Shown here piece after piece: positions 10,826 to 23,794 of a DNA stretch of 64,000 bases (position 1 is its first letter; each line of letters starts with the position of its first letter). The DNA comes from Botryotinia globosa (lineage: Eukaryota > Ascomycota > Leotiomycetes > Helotiales > Sclerotiniaceae), in assembly GCA_014898425.1 (NCBI GenBank), contig RCSZ01000001.1, positions 3,348,001 to 3,412,000 on the forward strand, given 5' to 3'. Below the pieces are notes generated by a model. That model did no database searches. It saw nothing but the letters and a program-made list of their open reading frames with translations, and was not told the origin of the DNA. Position numbers and translations under genes: made by a program.

Positions 10826-12775
10826 ATGACTTGGTTCGGTCTTTTCGCTGGCATCTTAACTGCCGGCGCCGGAATTATTAATACTATGTCCCAAACGGCA
10901 ACTAATGGGTGAGTCTCAGTTCTTGCGTCGAGGAAAGTCCATGCTGTAGATGTTTGATTATTGACCCCCCGTCTAGAAATTCTGCTTGGGGAACTCTACA
11001 AGCTCCAACCTTTCCTCCCTTCCTCACGGACAATCCCCTTCCTAATGGATATCCCTGGGGCTCATTGACTGCGAGTGGGAATAACCCTTACACATCAGCT
11101 CCTCATACCGGAGTTGTTCGATCCTACGATTTTACTGTCACAAGAGGCACAATTTCCCCTGATGGCTATTCCAAAGACGTCATACTTGTCAATGGGCAAT
11201 TTCCTGGACCTGCGATTGAGGCAAATTGGGGTGATACTTTCGTGATTACAGTACACAATCAGATTACTGGACCTGAGGAGGGAACAGCTTTCCACTGGCA
11301 TGGATTGTTACAAAAGGAAACTCAATATATGGATGGTGTCCCTGCTGTAACACAATGCCCTATCGCACCTGGAGCTTCTTTCACGTATACTTTCAAAGCC
11401 GATCTCTATGGAAGTTCCTGGTACCATTCGCATTACTCTGCTCAATATGCTGGTAAGAACAACAGTCTTTACAACCCTTTTCTATACTAACATCCATGCA
11501 GGTGGACTTGTGGGACCTATGATTATCCATGGCCCTAAAAACGCACCGTATGACATTGATCTTGGACCAGTCTTCTTAACCGATTATTATCACAAGGATT
11601 ACTTCTCGATAGTCAAATCGGTTGTCGAGAGCAATGGGGATGCTAAACCATTTTCAGACAACAATCTCATCAATGGAAAGATGAATTTCGACTGTTCTAC
11701 TAAAGCTGCAGGAGATAATACCGCATGCTCTGACAACGCTGGTATCTCTCGTTTCAAGTTTACCACTGGAAAGACACACAGACTGAGATTAATCAATGCC
11801 GGTGCTGAAGGAATTCAAAGATTCAGTATCGATGGACATAAGATGGTTGTTATTGCCAATGATTTCGTACCAGTCGTAAGTACCGCAACCTTTTATGATC
11901 ACTAGAAAATATACTGATTGATGCAGAAACCGTATACCACCAATGTTGTCACTTTGGCAGTCGGTCAAAGAACCGATGTTCTTGTCACCGCTAATGTCGG
12001 AACATCTGACTCTTCATTCTGGATGAGATCAAACATATCCACAACATGTTCTTTGTCCAATCAACCAAATGCTCTCGCAGCAATCTATTACAACGGCGCC
12101 GACACAAACTCCACTCCAACGAGTACAGCGTGGGATATTCCAGATCTAGCAATTTGCACAAACGATGATCTAGACACCACCGAACCCTATTATACTCTCG
12201 CAGCAGAAACACCCTCCACAACCCAAAACCTCGATATTGGCTCCTACGTCAATGATACCGGTACTTTCCTCTGGACCCTCGGTGGAACATCCTTCCGTGC
12301 AAACTACAACAACCCTATTCTCTCACTCGCCAATGAAGGCAATTTCACCTATCCCGATGAATGGAACGTTCGAAATTTCGGCAGCAACACTACCATTCGC
12401 ATTGTCGTAAACAACCCTACTCCGGCATCGCACCCTATGCATTTGCACGGACACAACATGCAAATTCTCCATGAAGGTGATGGAGACTGGGATGGTGTCA
12501 CCGTTACCCGACAAGCGAATCCTCAAAGACGCGACGTCCAACTTGTGCGAGCAAATGGTCACTTGGTATGGCAAATCACCACCGACAACCCGGGCGTTTG
12601 GCCTTTCCATTGCCACATCGCGTGGCATGTTAGCGGAGGCTTGTACGCCAATATCTTGGAGCGACCAGACGATATCAAGAATGATGCCATTGCCACTTCG
12701 GCGCTGCAGACCTGCACACAGTGGAATGCATATTCCAGTACCGCTGTTGTGGATGAGATTGATTCGGGACTTTAA
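10826..12775 (+). CDS. Secreted laccase (multicopper oxidase)
   Basis: Exons 10826-10908, 10977-11452, 11502-11875 and 11927-12775 give 593 residues. A hydrophobic N-terminus (first ~20 residues) is a signal peptide. All four copper motifs are present: HWHGL (~133), WYHSHYSAQ (~175), HPMHLHGHN (~479) and [10 protein letters not shown] (~535); these supply the ten His and one Cys that bind the type 1 and trinuclear copper centres. Three cupredoxin domains are implied. The protein ends in DSGL, the C-terminal plug typical of ascomycete laccases. Laccases oxidise phenols with reduction of O2 to water; in necrotrophs of this type they act on plant phenolics, lignin or pigment. An unnamed paralogue is as likely as any named gene, so no symbol is given. 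Confidence 0.95.
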
Positions 12776-15299
12776 TTTTTTTGCAAATGGGGCTTGGTGT
12801 TAGGAGAACTTTTATCATATCCTTGCATAGTTGCCTTGGAATGAACGTTTGGTCGGGAGCGACGCTTGATTACTTCATTTGTTTTTATTTGTTTTCTGAA
12901 GCGAGATTTTTGGGGTAAAGGGATTGGATGCCATGATAGCATGGAAACAAATGACATCTATATCATTGATTGGGGTTTAAGTATATTTCTAATGATTCAT
13001 GAACATATTTATTTCTATAGAATTTATATTTTTTCAAAAGTTATCTTTATTATCTCTTGCAATATTGAAAACTATTATGCATGTTGTGACTGGAAAGAGA
13101 CTGATAATATAATGCCTACAACGGTCTTGGACGGGAGATGGTGATTTTATTGCATGTCAATATGATCCTCAGCATGATCCCTTGATAAATCTGAAGAATA
13201 ATCACTGAAGTTTAACGCAACACAACATACAAATCATACCATCAAAAGATTCCCGTCATACCACCACCAAGAAAACCAAAGTCTCACGACGAAATCCAAA
13301 TGCGAAAGATCGAAGCACGAGAAATATCTGACTACCTGAACACCAACACACGATTAAACTTCATCTGCACCATCACCACCAACAAATGTTTTCTCGCATT
13401 ACCTCTCAACACGATAATAAAGTTTCTCCTCTCCTCTCCTCGCCACCTAACCCGCCACCTAACCCGCCACCGCATCCATCCCATTTCAAAAGACCATCAA
13501 CATCAACATTAAGCCTAACCTATGAACATCAAACTCTAACTCTATCTCCCCTTATCTACATACACACAAAACCAGCAACCCATATCCTCCCTCCTCCACC
13601 GCTCTCTCCCTCTCATCATGCCCAACCCCACAAACCCTAACACCACACACCACACACCACACACCAAAGCATACCGGTACCTCTCCACCCATGATACATA
13701 GACCAGACCAGACTAGATCCCGCTCCCTCACCTCCGACATCCCAAATAAAGACTAGATAAAACAAGCTAGCCATCCATCCCAACCACACCGCCTAAACCC
13801 TCCAGCTATCTAAATATTCTCACCCACACGGGCCACACCCTACCTCCCAGCTCCCACTATGCGGGCGCGAAATATCAAAATGTGAATATCAAACTCAGAT
13901 TGGTTTACTAATCTACTAGTGTATTAGCATGTCGATCTGCTGATGCATGGTGCTTGTATCCCTGTAAGAAACTTAAGACCACCTCAAGGTTGACTACCTA
14001 CATACCTGCGTGGGGCGAGCGTGGCTGGTAAGTTGTAACCTTCACCTTGTCGTATTGGTGTTGGGATGGGATGGGATGGGATTGTATGTGTGGGATGGGA
14101 TTTTGGATATCGTATTTATCGTGTTGTGTGAATTGAAGTCTGATGTGATAAAATCGATGGCGTTTTAGGTGTGGCGAATTTGGAGGTACGTCCTAGTAGG
14201 GGATGAGTGTCTCATTCATTTTTTTATCGATTTCTGAAGGAAATGAATGGGGGAAGTGGTTGGGTTGATTTTGTGTGGTGATGTTTAGTTGGGAGGTGAG
14301 GAGGTAAGGTTGGGAATACATTTTGATGATATGGAGGGTGAGGATCTCCGAATGATGTTGAAGATGTCGATTTGTGATATTGTTTAGTTTCTGTCTATTG
14401 CATAGCATGATTACAAAAAATGTTTCTTGACATTGTGGCGGTTCATTTGATATTGATTACCGGAGAAGGAGAGAGACGTTGCTATTCAACACATCCGAAG
14501 GCATGAGTTATCTATTTTCGCAGATACTCACATGAATACCATGACGAAAATGAATGCAAATTTATGTCAGAAAATCGAGATGGAGCCATAAGTTCTAAAA
14601 CTATCAGATATCTACGGATAGTTCAGTTGGATCTTGGTGGAAGATCTAATATCAAGAGTGATAATGTTTCTATCACTAACCCTAACATATACATTATATA
14701 TCCAACCCATCAGATGAGCACTCGAGATTTCCTGTATTTTGATAGCGTAAACTTGAGGGGTCACATCCACTCCCTATTCTTGGTCATATTATTGTGCATC
14801 TTGTGTTCTGGTTGAGTATTCTACTGGTCGTCTGAAGTAGGTGCTAGCTACCTGCAAGACTGCGTGATGTTTACAACCAGTACAAAAATAAACAGATAAT
14901 TTTGTGGCATAGGTTCGTACCTACCTACTTGAATCTTTCGAAGTTCTGCATTTAGACATAGAAAAGGTAGATAGATGTATGTATAAATTCTCAGTGCTAT
15001 CAAGCGACCAGTTTTGAGTAGTATAAACCGCTAACTTTCATACATCTTAAAATGCCCACCCAGCAAGAACAATGCTTGGAAGGGCAAGAATTGTATTTGA
15101 CGACGTAGAATATCACATAATGCGCAGCTGTACCGGGTAAGTAGAAACGCATCAATTGTCCAGTCCGGGGAGGAGGAAGAGATGATATGCCTTGTATTTA
15201 TTATCTTCTTCACATCTTCTTTCCACCAGATCTGGAGGGCACATCCGAGGTGTAAGTTTTAAGCATAAATCAATCCAACCATGTGTTGTTGGGCTATAC
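12776..15299. other. Gene-free stretch, with C-rich low complexity and GGGAT repeats
   Basis: After the laccase comes about 2.5 kb without a credible gene. 13400-13700 is low-complexity C/A-rich sequence (CACACCACACACC-like), giving long but meaningless Pro/His frames. A short array of GGGAT units lies near 14061-14100. Other frames are short. Confidence 0.5.
14061..14100 (+). repeat. Imperfect GGGAT tandem array
   Basis: Runs of TGGGATGGGATGGGAT with a second, broken copy a few bases later; ordinary microsatellite. Confidence 0.6.
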
Positions 15300-16158
15300 C
15301 TATGAATAATGACACTGCTGTTCCACCTCCACGATGAGTGAGAATTCTTGCTCTGAAACCGTCAACCCAGAGTTTTCCAATCGAACGGCATTTATGAACG
15401 TCCCAGCTTTGGGGACCAAGTCTTCCAAGATGTGCTTGTCATCGGATATCTGTACTGCCAAGGTCGTCATGTCAACAACAAGAAACAACGGCATCAACGG
15501 CACCAGTGATTTGAGGATAACGAGGCGCAGTTGTCTCCTTTTCAATGACCCAAAAAGGTATGTCAATCTCTGTTGAAGAAATAGTCCAGTCGCAGGTTTG
15601 TTTCAAAATACCCAAAACACATCTCCATCCATTTGATTCGTCCATTTCCTGCGAGGAGAAGCGAATTTGAACACAAGCTTCACTTGTTTTCGCACAGACA
15701 AGAGGGTAAAGATCACTAGATCGTTTCGCAACACAGCAAAGAAGGATAATTTTCCGAATTGAAGGCTCCATTCCTCACTCGAACTTTGTCTCAGTATTTG
15801 ATCACTTTCAGAAAGTCTCGGCTGTTAGATACTGGATTGCCGGATATAGATTTTCTGACGACAAAGCAACTCCCGCATGAAGTCTGACATCAGATACGCT
15901 GAAATTCGGTTCCGAAGACTCCAGTTGTGCTTGAACAGATGAAAATTCGGCTTGGGATACTAAGACAAAAGCTTGAGAGTCTGATGCGAATTTTCTGATG
16001 CGAATTTTCTGATGTTGCGCCAGGACTTCTAGAACTGGTCGTCTTCTATTGTAAAGCATGCATATATAATCCACCATCCCATTTGTTTTTATAGTTTGCC
16101 ATTCAACACTGTCTTCTAGAAACCAACAATATATCATTTTCCAACAAATAATCAACAT
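15300..16158 (-). pseudogene. Possible decayed gene in shifting frames
   Basis: Three adjacent minus-strand open stretches (15808-16158, 15472-15771 and 15300-15566) have protein-like composition but lie in different frames and end in stops; I could not join them with credible introns. The middle piece reads EIDIPFWVIEKE and the last ILEDLVPKAGTF, which look like once-coding sequence. No family is recognised. A 14-base tandem duplication (GATGCGAATTTTCT) sits in the first piece near 15983-16012. It may be a broken gene or chance. Confidence 0.3.
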
Positions 16159-16804
16159 GCATTTCTCTCAATTCTCCGCAATTGCCTTGATGGCAGTTAA
16201 TCTCGTCGCCGGTTGTAAGTTGTATAGATCTCATTTGATGCTTCACCAGCTAACAAACACCAAGGTCCCACCCAAGCACCCAGTGCTGCAGATTCAAAGG
16301 TGCATACCGTCGTGGTTGGTTCAAGCAACCCTTCTCTTCTGCAATTCACCCCACAAGAAATCACCGCAAACCCTGGAGACACGGTGGAATTCCAATTCCA
16401 CGAGAGGAACCACACCGTCACCCAATCCGCATTCGATTCACCGTGTCAGCCAATGGCCAATGCAATCAACAGTGGTTTCGTCCCAACGGCGGCAAATCAA
16501 AGCATGATCACGACTTTCACTATGATGGTCAATAGTACAGATCCCATGTTCATGTATTGTGCGCAGGGAAAACATTGTCAAGCAGGAATGGTGTTGACAA
16601 TCAATGCATCGTAAGCGATTCTCATCCCACGCGAACCGGTCTATGTAGACGTTGACTGATTGATTATTTAGGAATGGAACCCAGAAATTTGGAACGTACA
16701 AAGCGGCAGCAGCCAAAGCAGCTAGGAATGTTCCCGCCGCCGCAGTGGGCGGTGGTGTCTTGGGAAAAATTGCCGCCAATAAAGCTACCACAGTTCCGCT
16801 GTGA
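16157..16804 (+). CDS. Secreted cupredoxin-like (blue-copper) protein
   Basis: Exons 16157-16214, 16265-16610 and 16672-16804 join in phase to 178 residues. A signal peptide (cleavage after about residue 19, VAG/C) precedes a single plastocyanin/azurin-like domain: the beta strands VHTVVVG and GDTVEFQFHERNHTVTQS, then the copper-site region MYCAQGKHCQAGM. The His of NHTV, the Cys of MYC, the His of KHC and the Met of AGM are the candidate type 1 copper ligands, as in the fungal extracellular cupredoxin family. The Ala-rich tail is shorter than in family members with a GPI signal and has no clear anchor. The role is unknown; such proteins are abundant on hyphae and spores of plant-associated fungi. 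Confidence 0.85.
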
Positions 16805-17862
16805 GGAATTTGAGGGAGGAATGATCCGGAGGCGGGTTCCTGGTCTGAATTGCATGCGTAATGTTAATTGTTTATTCGGGTTTGAGATGAGCTTTCCCAT
16901 CGGTGGTTCTGGCAATCACGTGTTATGTTTCGTTACAATGCCTATTGTTTATTTCATCTTGTTTTCATGCATGTCTCTTTGCTGTGTGTTCTCGTTGATT
17001 ATGTCTGCAAGTAAAGGGTCATGGTTCTATGGGTGGATATGTAAGATTATTAGGTTATATCAGTTCGCAGCTCACGCATGAGTCTGCAACAAACATTCTC
17101 GGAAGCTTCGCGGCTTTCCAGAGTTGCGAAGCTGAGAAGTGTACAGGAGGTTGTGTGGTCAAATTTCAATAAATTTACGATACATTCATGCGATAACCCA
17201 TGTATGGGTTTCAAAGTGAATTCAGCACTGATAGAGGGTGGAGGTCGCTGCTCTGATTACTCATTGCTCAATGCCAAGACTCCTACTTCCAAGATGACCT
17301 TTGATGTGTGAAGAATTTCCACACGATAACCTTTTCATTTGTCTTGCAGCGTGCCAAAATCCTTGTCTTCCAAAGAGACAGCGTTTGATGCCCAGTTTAT
17401 TGCTGTGGTTCTCGTTTTTGTAGCAAACATCTATCCATATACTTCATTAAGACTTCCTCTTCTACCCTTTATACTTATGAGTAGGTAGATAAAGCTCTTC
17501 GTACTCTCCATAAACAAAAAGAACTTTCAATATTGAAAAATGACTAACACAAAACCCATGAAAAAGGGCGTGTTGATCCGAAGAACAGAGACAAACTTAC
17601 TAGAATGTAAGCTCCCTAGCTCACATGCTATACTTGAGGTTTCTAGAAAATCTGCACCTGTTTTGAGAAGACTACGGGATTGATTTGAAAGCCATCAAAT
17701 TCTATCATTGAAACGGAAGGTTGAAAGACGGCTATCAACGAAATGTTCATCCACTCGGGCCACTCCATCCCACGATCAAAACTCCAAGGCCACGGAGTGA
17801 TTAAAACGCATATTTATATATACAAGAAACCCAGCATTCATCCAAACTCCCTCGAGATCGAT
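16805..17862. other. Intergenic stretch between convergent genes
   Basis: About 1 kb between the 3' ends of the cupredoxin-like gene and the GH92 gene. Only short non-coding-looking frames occur; nothing else was seen. Confidence 0.5.
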
Positions 17863-20393
17863 TTAAATCTCTTTCCTAAACCTACTCGTTCCTGCAGCCG
17901 TTTCCGAAGCAGGACTAGGCACTCTCTCCCCATCTTCATCCCACCTGCTCGGTTCACTTCCCAACACAAATTCCATGCTTCCTCCCTCCTGAAAAATGTC
18001 ACTCCAAGCCACCCAATTCTTATTCCAATCAACACCGTTCACCTTCAAACTCTGCACATAGTAGTTTGAATCTCCATTGCCGTCACCACCTGTACTGGTT
18101 ATGGTGAGCGTTTTGCGATTGCTAGCGGAAGAACCGCCGGGGCTTAAATCTATGGTTATGGATTCGAACCAGGGAGACGTGATTAGGAAATTGGGGGTCG
18201 CGGTGATGGGATAAAGACCAAGCATGTTCCATATGAGCCATGTTTGCATGGCTCCTGCGTCCGAGTTGCCGGGAAGACCAGTCGGAGAGAGGTTGTAGGT
18301 TTTGGCTACTTTGCGGGATTGGTAGATCGAGCGAGATTGGTTGTTGATAAAGTTGTAGAGGTAGGGGACATTGAATGTACTGCGTTTTGTCAGTTAGTTG
18401 CTTCAGTGATTGTATTTCGATTGAAATAGAACATGAGATACATACACCTCGTTTGTGCCATCAAAGATAATACCTCCTGGGTTGTTAGGATTTGCGCCAA
18501 CAGTAAACATCGTTTCCAATCTCTTGTAAAATGTGGCATCCCCTCCCATATATTCAATAATAGTATTCATATCATGAACATCACCGAAAGAATAATGCCA
18601 TGAGCTACCTTCATAAAATGGATCACCCCAGTATCCGATATTAGTCAACGGATCCACAGCAACAAAGGGCGTTGAAGAACCTGCTGCTGTGCGAGGAACC
18701 ACAAATCCTGAGTATCCGATAGAAGTCAAATTGGGATTCCAGTGGTTTCTCCAGTTTCGTGAGCGAGCTAGATATTTGGCTGCATCTTCTGTGTTTCCCA
18801 ATCCATTGGCTACCTGATAGACTGAGAAATCATTGTATGCATAATCTACTGCTCGAGAACCGGCACGACTATATGTTGGAGTGATATAGCCATATTGTTT
18901 CCAATCAGGTAAAGCGCCTCTTCCTTCCTTTGTTGATGAGTCCGGAGCCATTGGGTCAGGTGGAACGGTATTGTTAGGTTGGACTTCAGCATCTTTCACC
19001 ATGGCTGCGTAGCCATCATCCCAATTGATTTGACCTCTTACACCTTTCACATAAGCATCGGCGAGGACATTATCAGCATTGGAACCACCTTGAGTTCGGC
19101 CATTATAATTTGAAGAGCGAGCATCTGGCATATAGCCATCGAAACGCCAAATATCAATCAAGGAGCGAATGTATTCTTCATAAACAGTGGGCTGAAGGAC
19201 GTGAAGTAAAGCTGTACCACAACGGAATAAATCCCAAAGAGTGAATATGTCTTGATAATATGGTTCGGTGGAAGTCCATCCTGGATTTTCTCCTGTTTGA
19301 TTTGTTGGAAGAAGACTCATGAAATACATAGATGTATATAGCAATCCAAGATTGGTCGCATTGGTAGAAGTAGTTGTGATTCTTGATAGAACTTCATCGT
19401 TCCAAACAGATTTAGTGTCAGCAACGACATTTGAGAATGTGGAATCACTCGGGATCTCGTCGTTGACATTCTGGCATGCCTTTTCCGTGGAAATCCAGGA
19501 AATCCCAACTCTTGATGAAACAGCAGTCGTGTTGAATGTATAAAGCCCGCCAACGGCAGTGTTCAAGTCAGCCGAAGTAGCTGATTTGCTAGGCTGGATG
19601 ACACTACCAGCACCAGTATTGGCATATACATTCGATGCAGAAGGTGTTACGTTAAAATAGCCACCTTGATAAATTGATTAGCACAGAAATCGTAACATAA
19701 AAATTAGACTTACATGAGTATATCGTCCAATCAGGAGATCTATTCCATCCATTGTTGTATACACCAGATGCCTCATAATGACCATCTGAAAATATTTGAA
19801 AACTTCCTCCATCGTATGCTTGACTCAAGCCTTGACCTCTGAAAGATGGCACCACATGGCTGACATCAATCAGAATATTGTTCCCAGTGCTGGTGGGAGG
19901 AAACGTGTATTGGTAGAGTCCAGCGTGTGATGTAGCAGCAAGCTCGACAACAACATTATCACTTGTCTGAGCTCGATAGTAACCCACAGAGCCTTGGTCA
20001 GGGACTGCCCTGCCGACAGTTATACTTGACAAAGGGTTGGTGATTGTTCCCACCAAAGGTAATTGGGCAACCGTGCCATATTTCGGTGCACCTCCAGTAC
20101 CTTGCTCATGCATCATACTGAAGCCTGAGAAGTTTCCATTAGGAAGATAGCCAGAATATGAGTCGGTTCCCTGAATTAGAAGATCTGGGCCAAGTTTGAC
20201 CATTCCCCAAGGTCGAGCAACACCCGGGAAATTGTTGCCTCCATTTTGTGTTCCAGTACTTAGGTGTCTAGTTAGAAACCATCTGCATCGAAAGAGCTCT
20301 GTACACTTACAACACACTCACAAATTGTGAATAATCGGTTTGGGCTTGGACAGTGTCCAGTATGAGAAAAGAAATGATCAAAACTAAATTCAT
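17863..20393 (-). CDS. Secreted GH92 family alpha-mannosidase
   Basis: Exons 20311-20393, 19714-20258, 18446-19664 and 17863-18379 give 787 residues, the usual GH92 length. The N-terminus MNLVLIISFLILDTVQA is a signal peptide. The N-terminal domain opens with NNFPGVARPWGMVKLGPD and FSMMHEQGTGG, and the C-terminal (alpha/alpha)6 domain carries GGDATFYKRLETMF and the GNSDAGAMQTWLIWNMLGLYP motif with the conserved Asp; both are family hallmarks. GH92 enzymes are calcium-dependent exo-alpha-mannosidases, mainly alpha-1,2, acting on N-glycans or mannans outside the cell. A TATAAG element about 70 bases upstream of the ATG (near 20462) fits a core promoter. The donor GTAAGT of the first intron was chosen because it alone keeps the frame. 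Confidence 0.93.
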
Positions 20394-22252
20394 AATTCGG
20401 TGACGCGCTATGAATAGCTTAAAGAGATGAAGGAGAAACTTCGTGGTTTCCTTGAGAGTTCTTATAAGAACTCCACAACCCTAGGATACGTTGTCCCGAG
20501 AATGGGATGTTGTGGAGGTTGTCTAATGAAGGCCATTTGAAAGGCTATCTTTAATGCTGGGCGCATGGATAAACTAGAGATATAAGACTGCATATTCTCG
20601 TGGGGGAAAGTATAGCAGTTGATGACGCAGTACGACCTAAGACTTCCATAGGAGATGGGATTTGTGAATGGTAAAAGATAGGAAGGTAGTTGGGAGTGAT
20701 GTTACTTTACCATTGTGCAACTAGTATATGCTTTAGAAGCAACATGCCAATTTCCTCCTATATTTGGCCTAAACTCAATTCGAAGCTGTCGAACGAGGCG
20801 TGCTTTAGGGTGCTGATCATGTACTGTATCCAATGACATTGTCACTTGATAGTCCATAGTACGGTGAATCATTTTTAGATGGTCTTAGTCTAAATAACAT
20901 CAATACCACTCAGGAAATCAATGTGAACCTCAATATCTACTACTGAGCCACACGTGCGAAAGACGCGAGACCCCATTGTAGTATTGGCGATTGTTCTCCT
21001 GATGCCTGGATCCAGTATACTAGGATAATTGTGGGGTCTATCGGATAACGTCTCTCGTTCCGATGTAACACTATCCAACCACGACAACGCAAAGGACCTC
21101 ATGGCAGTCTTGAAGATGTTACAGGTGAAAACATTGTTTATGGAACACTGCAGAGACATGCACCAGATGTTTGAAATAATTCGGTCCCTCATACCTAGTG
21201 AAGGAAGTATCGACTATGATTCTCAAATGTCAAGTCGTAACATAAAGCAAATGAGATGGCAAGAAGAAAATATGTCTGTAACTTCAAATTTACTTTTTCT
21301 CGGCAGTTTTGGCGGGCGGCTATACCGGCTATGCCAAATTAGTGTTGCATGCTTGAAGCTACCGTTGAGGCGACTTTAGCGCCGAAGGAATCATTCTTAG
21401 AAGCGTAGAAGGGGTGCAGGATTATTAATTCTATGGATCTAACTTGTATATATTATATATACTGATCCACTTGCACCTTCCATATTTGTCCCTAACAGCG
21501 CTATGAGTGTGAGAGTACCGACTTGAGCGTTTAGTTTAAACCTTCTACAGAGCCACACGCCACAGTTCTGGATATCTCCGAAGGTAAGGTTATGAATTGT
21601 TCTTGGGACAAATGATGATAAAATTCGTCTTTTTCTGTACATATCTTAGGTTTCAGCTGTGTATCGTAACATTCCATTGCAAATCACATATTGAAGGTAT
21701 GTGTCGAGTAGTATGAAGCCTGATTGCTACATAATTATAGAGTTAAGTAGCTCTTGGACTAATCAGAATCAAGGAGATTATATAGTCATTCAATACAATT
21801 ACTAGGTATTCTACGAGAGCCTGGGCAAGAAGGAAAATCTGTCTCAAATCGGGTTTCGTGTTTTGCAAAACAACAAGAGACACATTCCTTGTCGCTGCAC
21901 TTTAGTATTGTACGCCGAATAGCCGAAGCTCCAGCTAACCTATATCACGCGAGTATGAAAAAAATCATGGGAAGGAGGTGATGAATCACTCATAGTTCTT
22001 TGGTCTCTCTCGCTCCAAGAACAATATATTATCCTCATGATGAGTATTCAATTTTGAAGATATATTCTATGATCATTATCTGGCTTGCATTGAATTATCA
22101 GTATATAACGATAATGTGGTTGCGGGCTGATATTGCGAGGTAAGTCCTTGTTGTCTACACTACTAAAGTTAATGTATCGTTCTTAGAATATCCGATGCTC
22201 CTGCAAGTTGCTGCCCTGTGGGACGATTGACAATCATGAGATAGAGTATATG
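20394..22252. other. Gene-free stretch
   Basis: About 1.9 kb upstream of the GH92 gene. Open frames on both strands are under 120 residues, several starting at non-ATG codons, without recognisable domains. The first 200 bases should hold the GH92 promoter. Confidence 0.5.
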
Positions 22253-23710
22253 CTATATGAAAATCAGCTTATCTGTTTCGACAAGAAATGCAAAAGAACT
22301 ACTTATATTCTGGAGCAACGTTAAACCACCAGAGAGAATTGGCAAAGCTACGTTCTTAGCCTTGCCAAAAGTGCCGGAACCAGCCAGCGATGGTTTACTA
22401 CTGCCATCTCCTGGTTTCAATTCGCCGTTTTTGCGTGCGAGGTATGGCAAGGAGATAGAGGGAAGCTGCGCACATCCACCAGTCACCAAAGCCAACGGGT
22501 CACCGCTGCTGACAGGATGACTGGAGTCCGAGTATTTAAAATTGAAAGTCTCCTTTGGAGCGACATTGGCGAGTATGTTCTGCGGATCGTTGTCAGCTCA
22601 TTTTGCGCGGGCTCTCCGATCCATATATTCCTCGACGAACTTGGATGACCGTATGATTGCATTCTGCTTCTTCTTCTGAGCTGGGCTTCCGTCTGTTTCC
22701 AATCCAACTAGACTATCTATTTTAGGGAAGACGAGCCACTCGAACTTCAAGATCCCATCTGACGTCTCGAATTTGTGGCTGACCTTTGTGATCGCACAGC
22801 TCTCACTTTTGGCCACGGTCGAAGATATAGCGGAGGTCGTGACAAGTTTTTTACGCTCACTGGGTTTCCAGCAGATTATGAGAGCGATAAGGCCGCGAGG
22901 TACGAAGAAAGAGAGATTGATCTTGTCGAGGAATCTGGTTATTTTGCCGCAGCTGTCAATCTCGTTGGCAATATTTGTAGCTACTTGGGCAGCGATGCCG
23001 ATGAGAATGCCAATATAATCGGGAGCTGCGAGTCCAGCAATGAAAACCAGGTTTAGAGCTTGTATTTCACCATTGGGTCGGACTGCCCGGTTGAAGCTGT
23101 CGATGAATTCGAAAAAGGTTGTTTGGTCGATTCCGGTATCGTTTAGAAGAGGTTAATATCCGTGGATAAACCCTCGAGAACGTTTATCAGGTCGTCGTTG
23201 AGTGAGAAGAACAGGAAGAGAAAGACCGCGGGAATTCGGATTTGTTTTTCCCGGGGCCGGTACAAGGTGACCTTGCAAGAGTGAGTTGGCGGTCTGGAAA
23301 ACCTCTCCGTCCATTCGCAGACGGTCCTTCTGTTCCTACGCAGCTTTTTCGTAAGATGGCGGTGGTATTTCCTTGAAGTTAAGCTGATCCTGTGTCTCGT
23401 CCAGTCGCCAGGTCACCTCCTGTGTCTGTGGTTGCATGTGTGAAGAGGGGTGATCATTATTATCATGACTCTAAAATCGAGAAAGCTCCTCATCAGAGTC
23501 TTTCATATTGTGCGATTGGCTCTCCTTTGGTTCAATTGCCTTTCCCTTTCTTTGCTTGCGATTGTGGAGATTTTCAGCCGCGAGACCGATGCCCGGAGCC
23601 GCAAATTGGAAGATCTTCCTGCTCATTGGGTCAATCAAGGAAATAGACTTCCCCTTGGTAACAACATTTTGTCCCACAGTGCCGGAAGTATGCCTTCCAG
23701 ATGCCGACAT
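22253..23710 (-). pseudogene. Decayed member of a fungal hypothetical-protein family
   Basis: Read from 23710 down, the frame starts MSASGRHTSG and stays protein-like to 22253 but is broken at least five times: TAG at 23471-23473, TAG at 23336-23338, a frame change near 23230 into a stretch reading LFLFFSLNDDLINVLEG, a second near 23150 leading to DTGIDQTTFFEFIDSF, and an in-frame TGA at 22598-22600 (after RRARAK). The order of motifs (GID..FFxFIxxFN, FLDKINxxFFxPRGL, RRAxAK, DPLALVTGG) matches, from memory, a multi-copy fungal family of unknown function. Alone or together the lesions rule out a full-length product unless they are sequence errors. Confidence 0.75.
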
Positions 23711-23794
23711 TTTGATGTTGATGTAGAGGCTTTGGAAAAGATCTTTTCGATACTTGTTTATGAGCGAGCTAATGACGTCTATAATATTTCCTAG

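Noticed and set aside
13386..13640. Pro/His-rich frames of 60-85 residues
   Set aside because: They come from C/A-rich low-complexity DNA and have no start context or homology.
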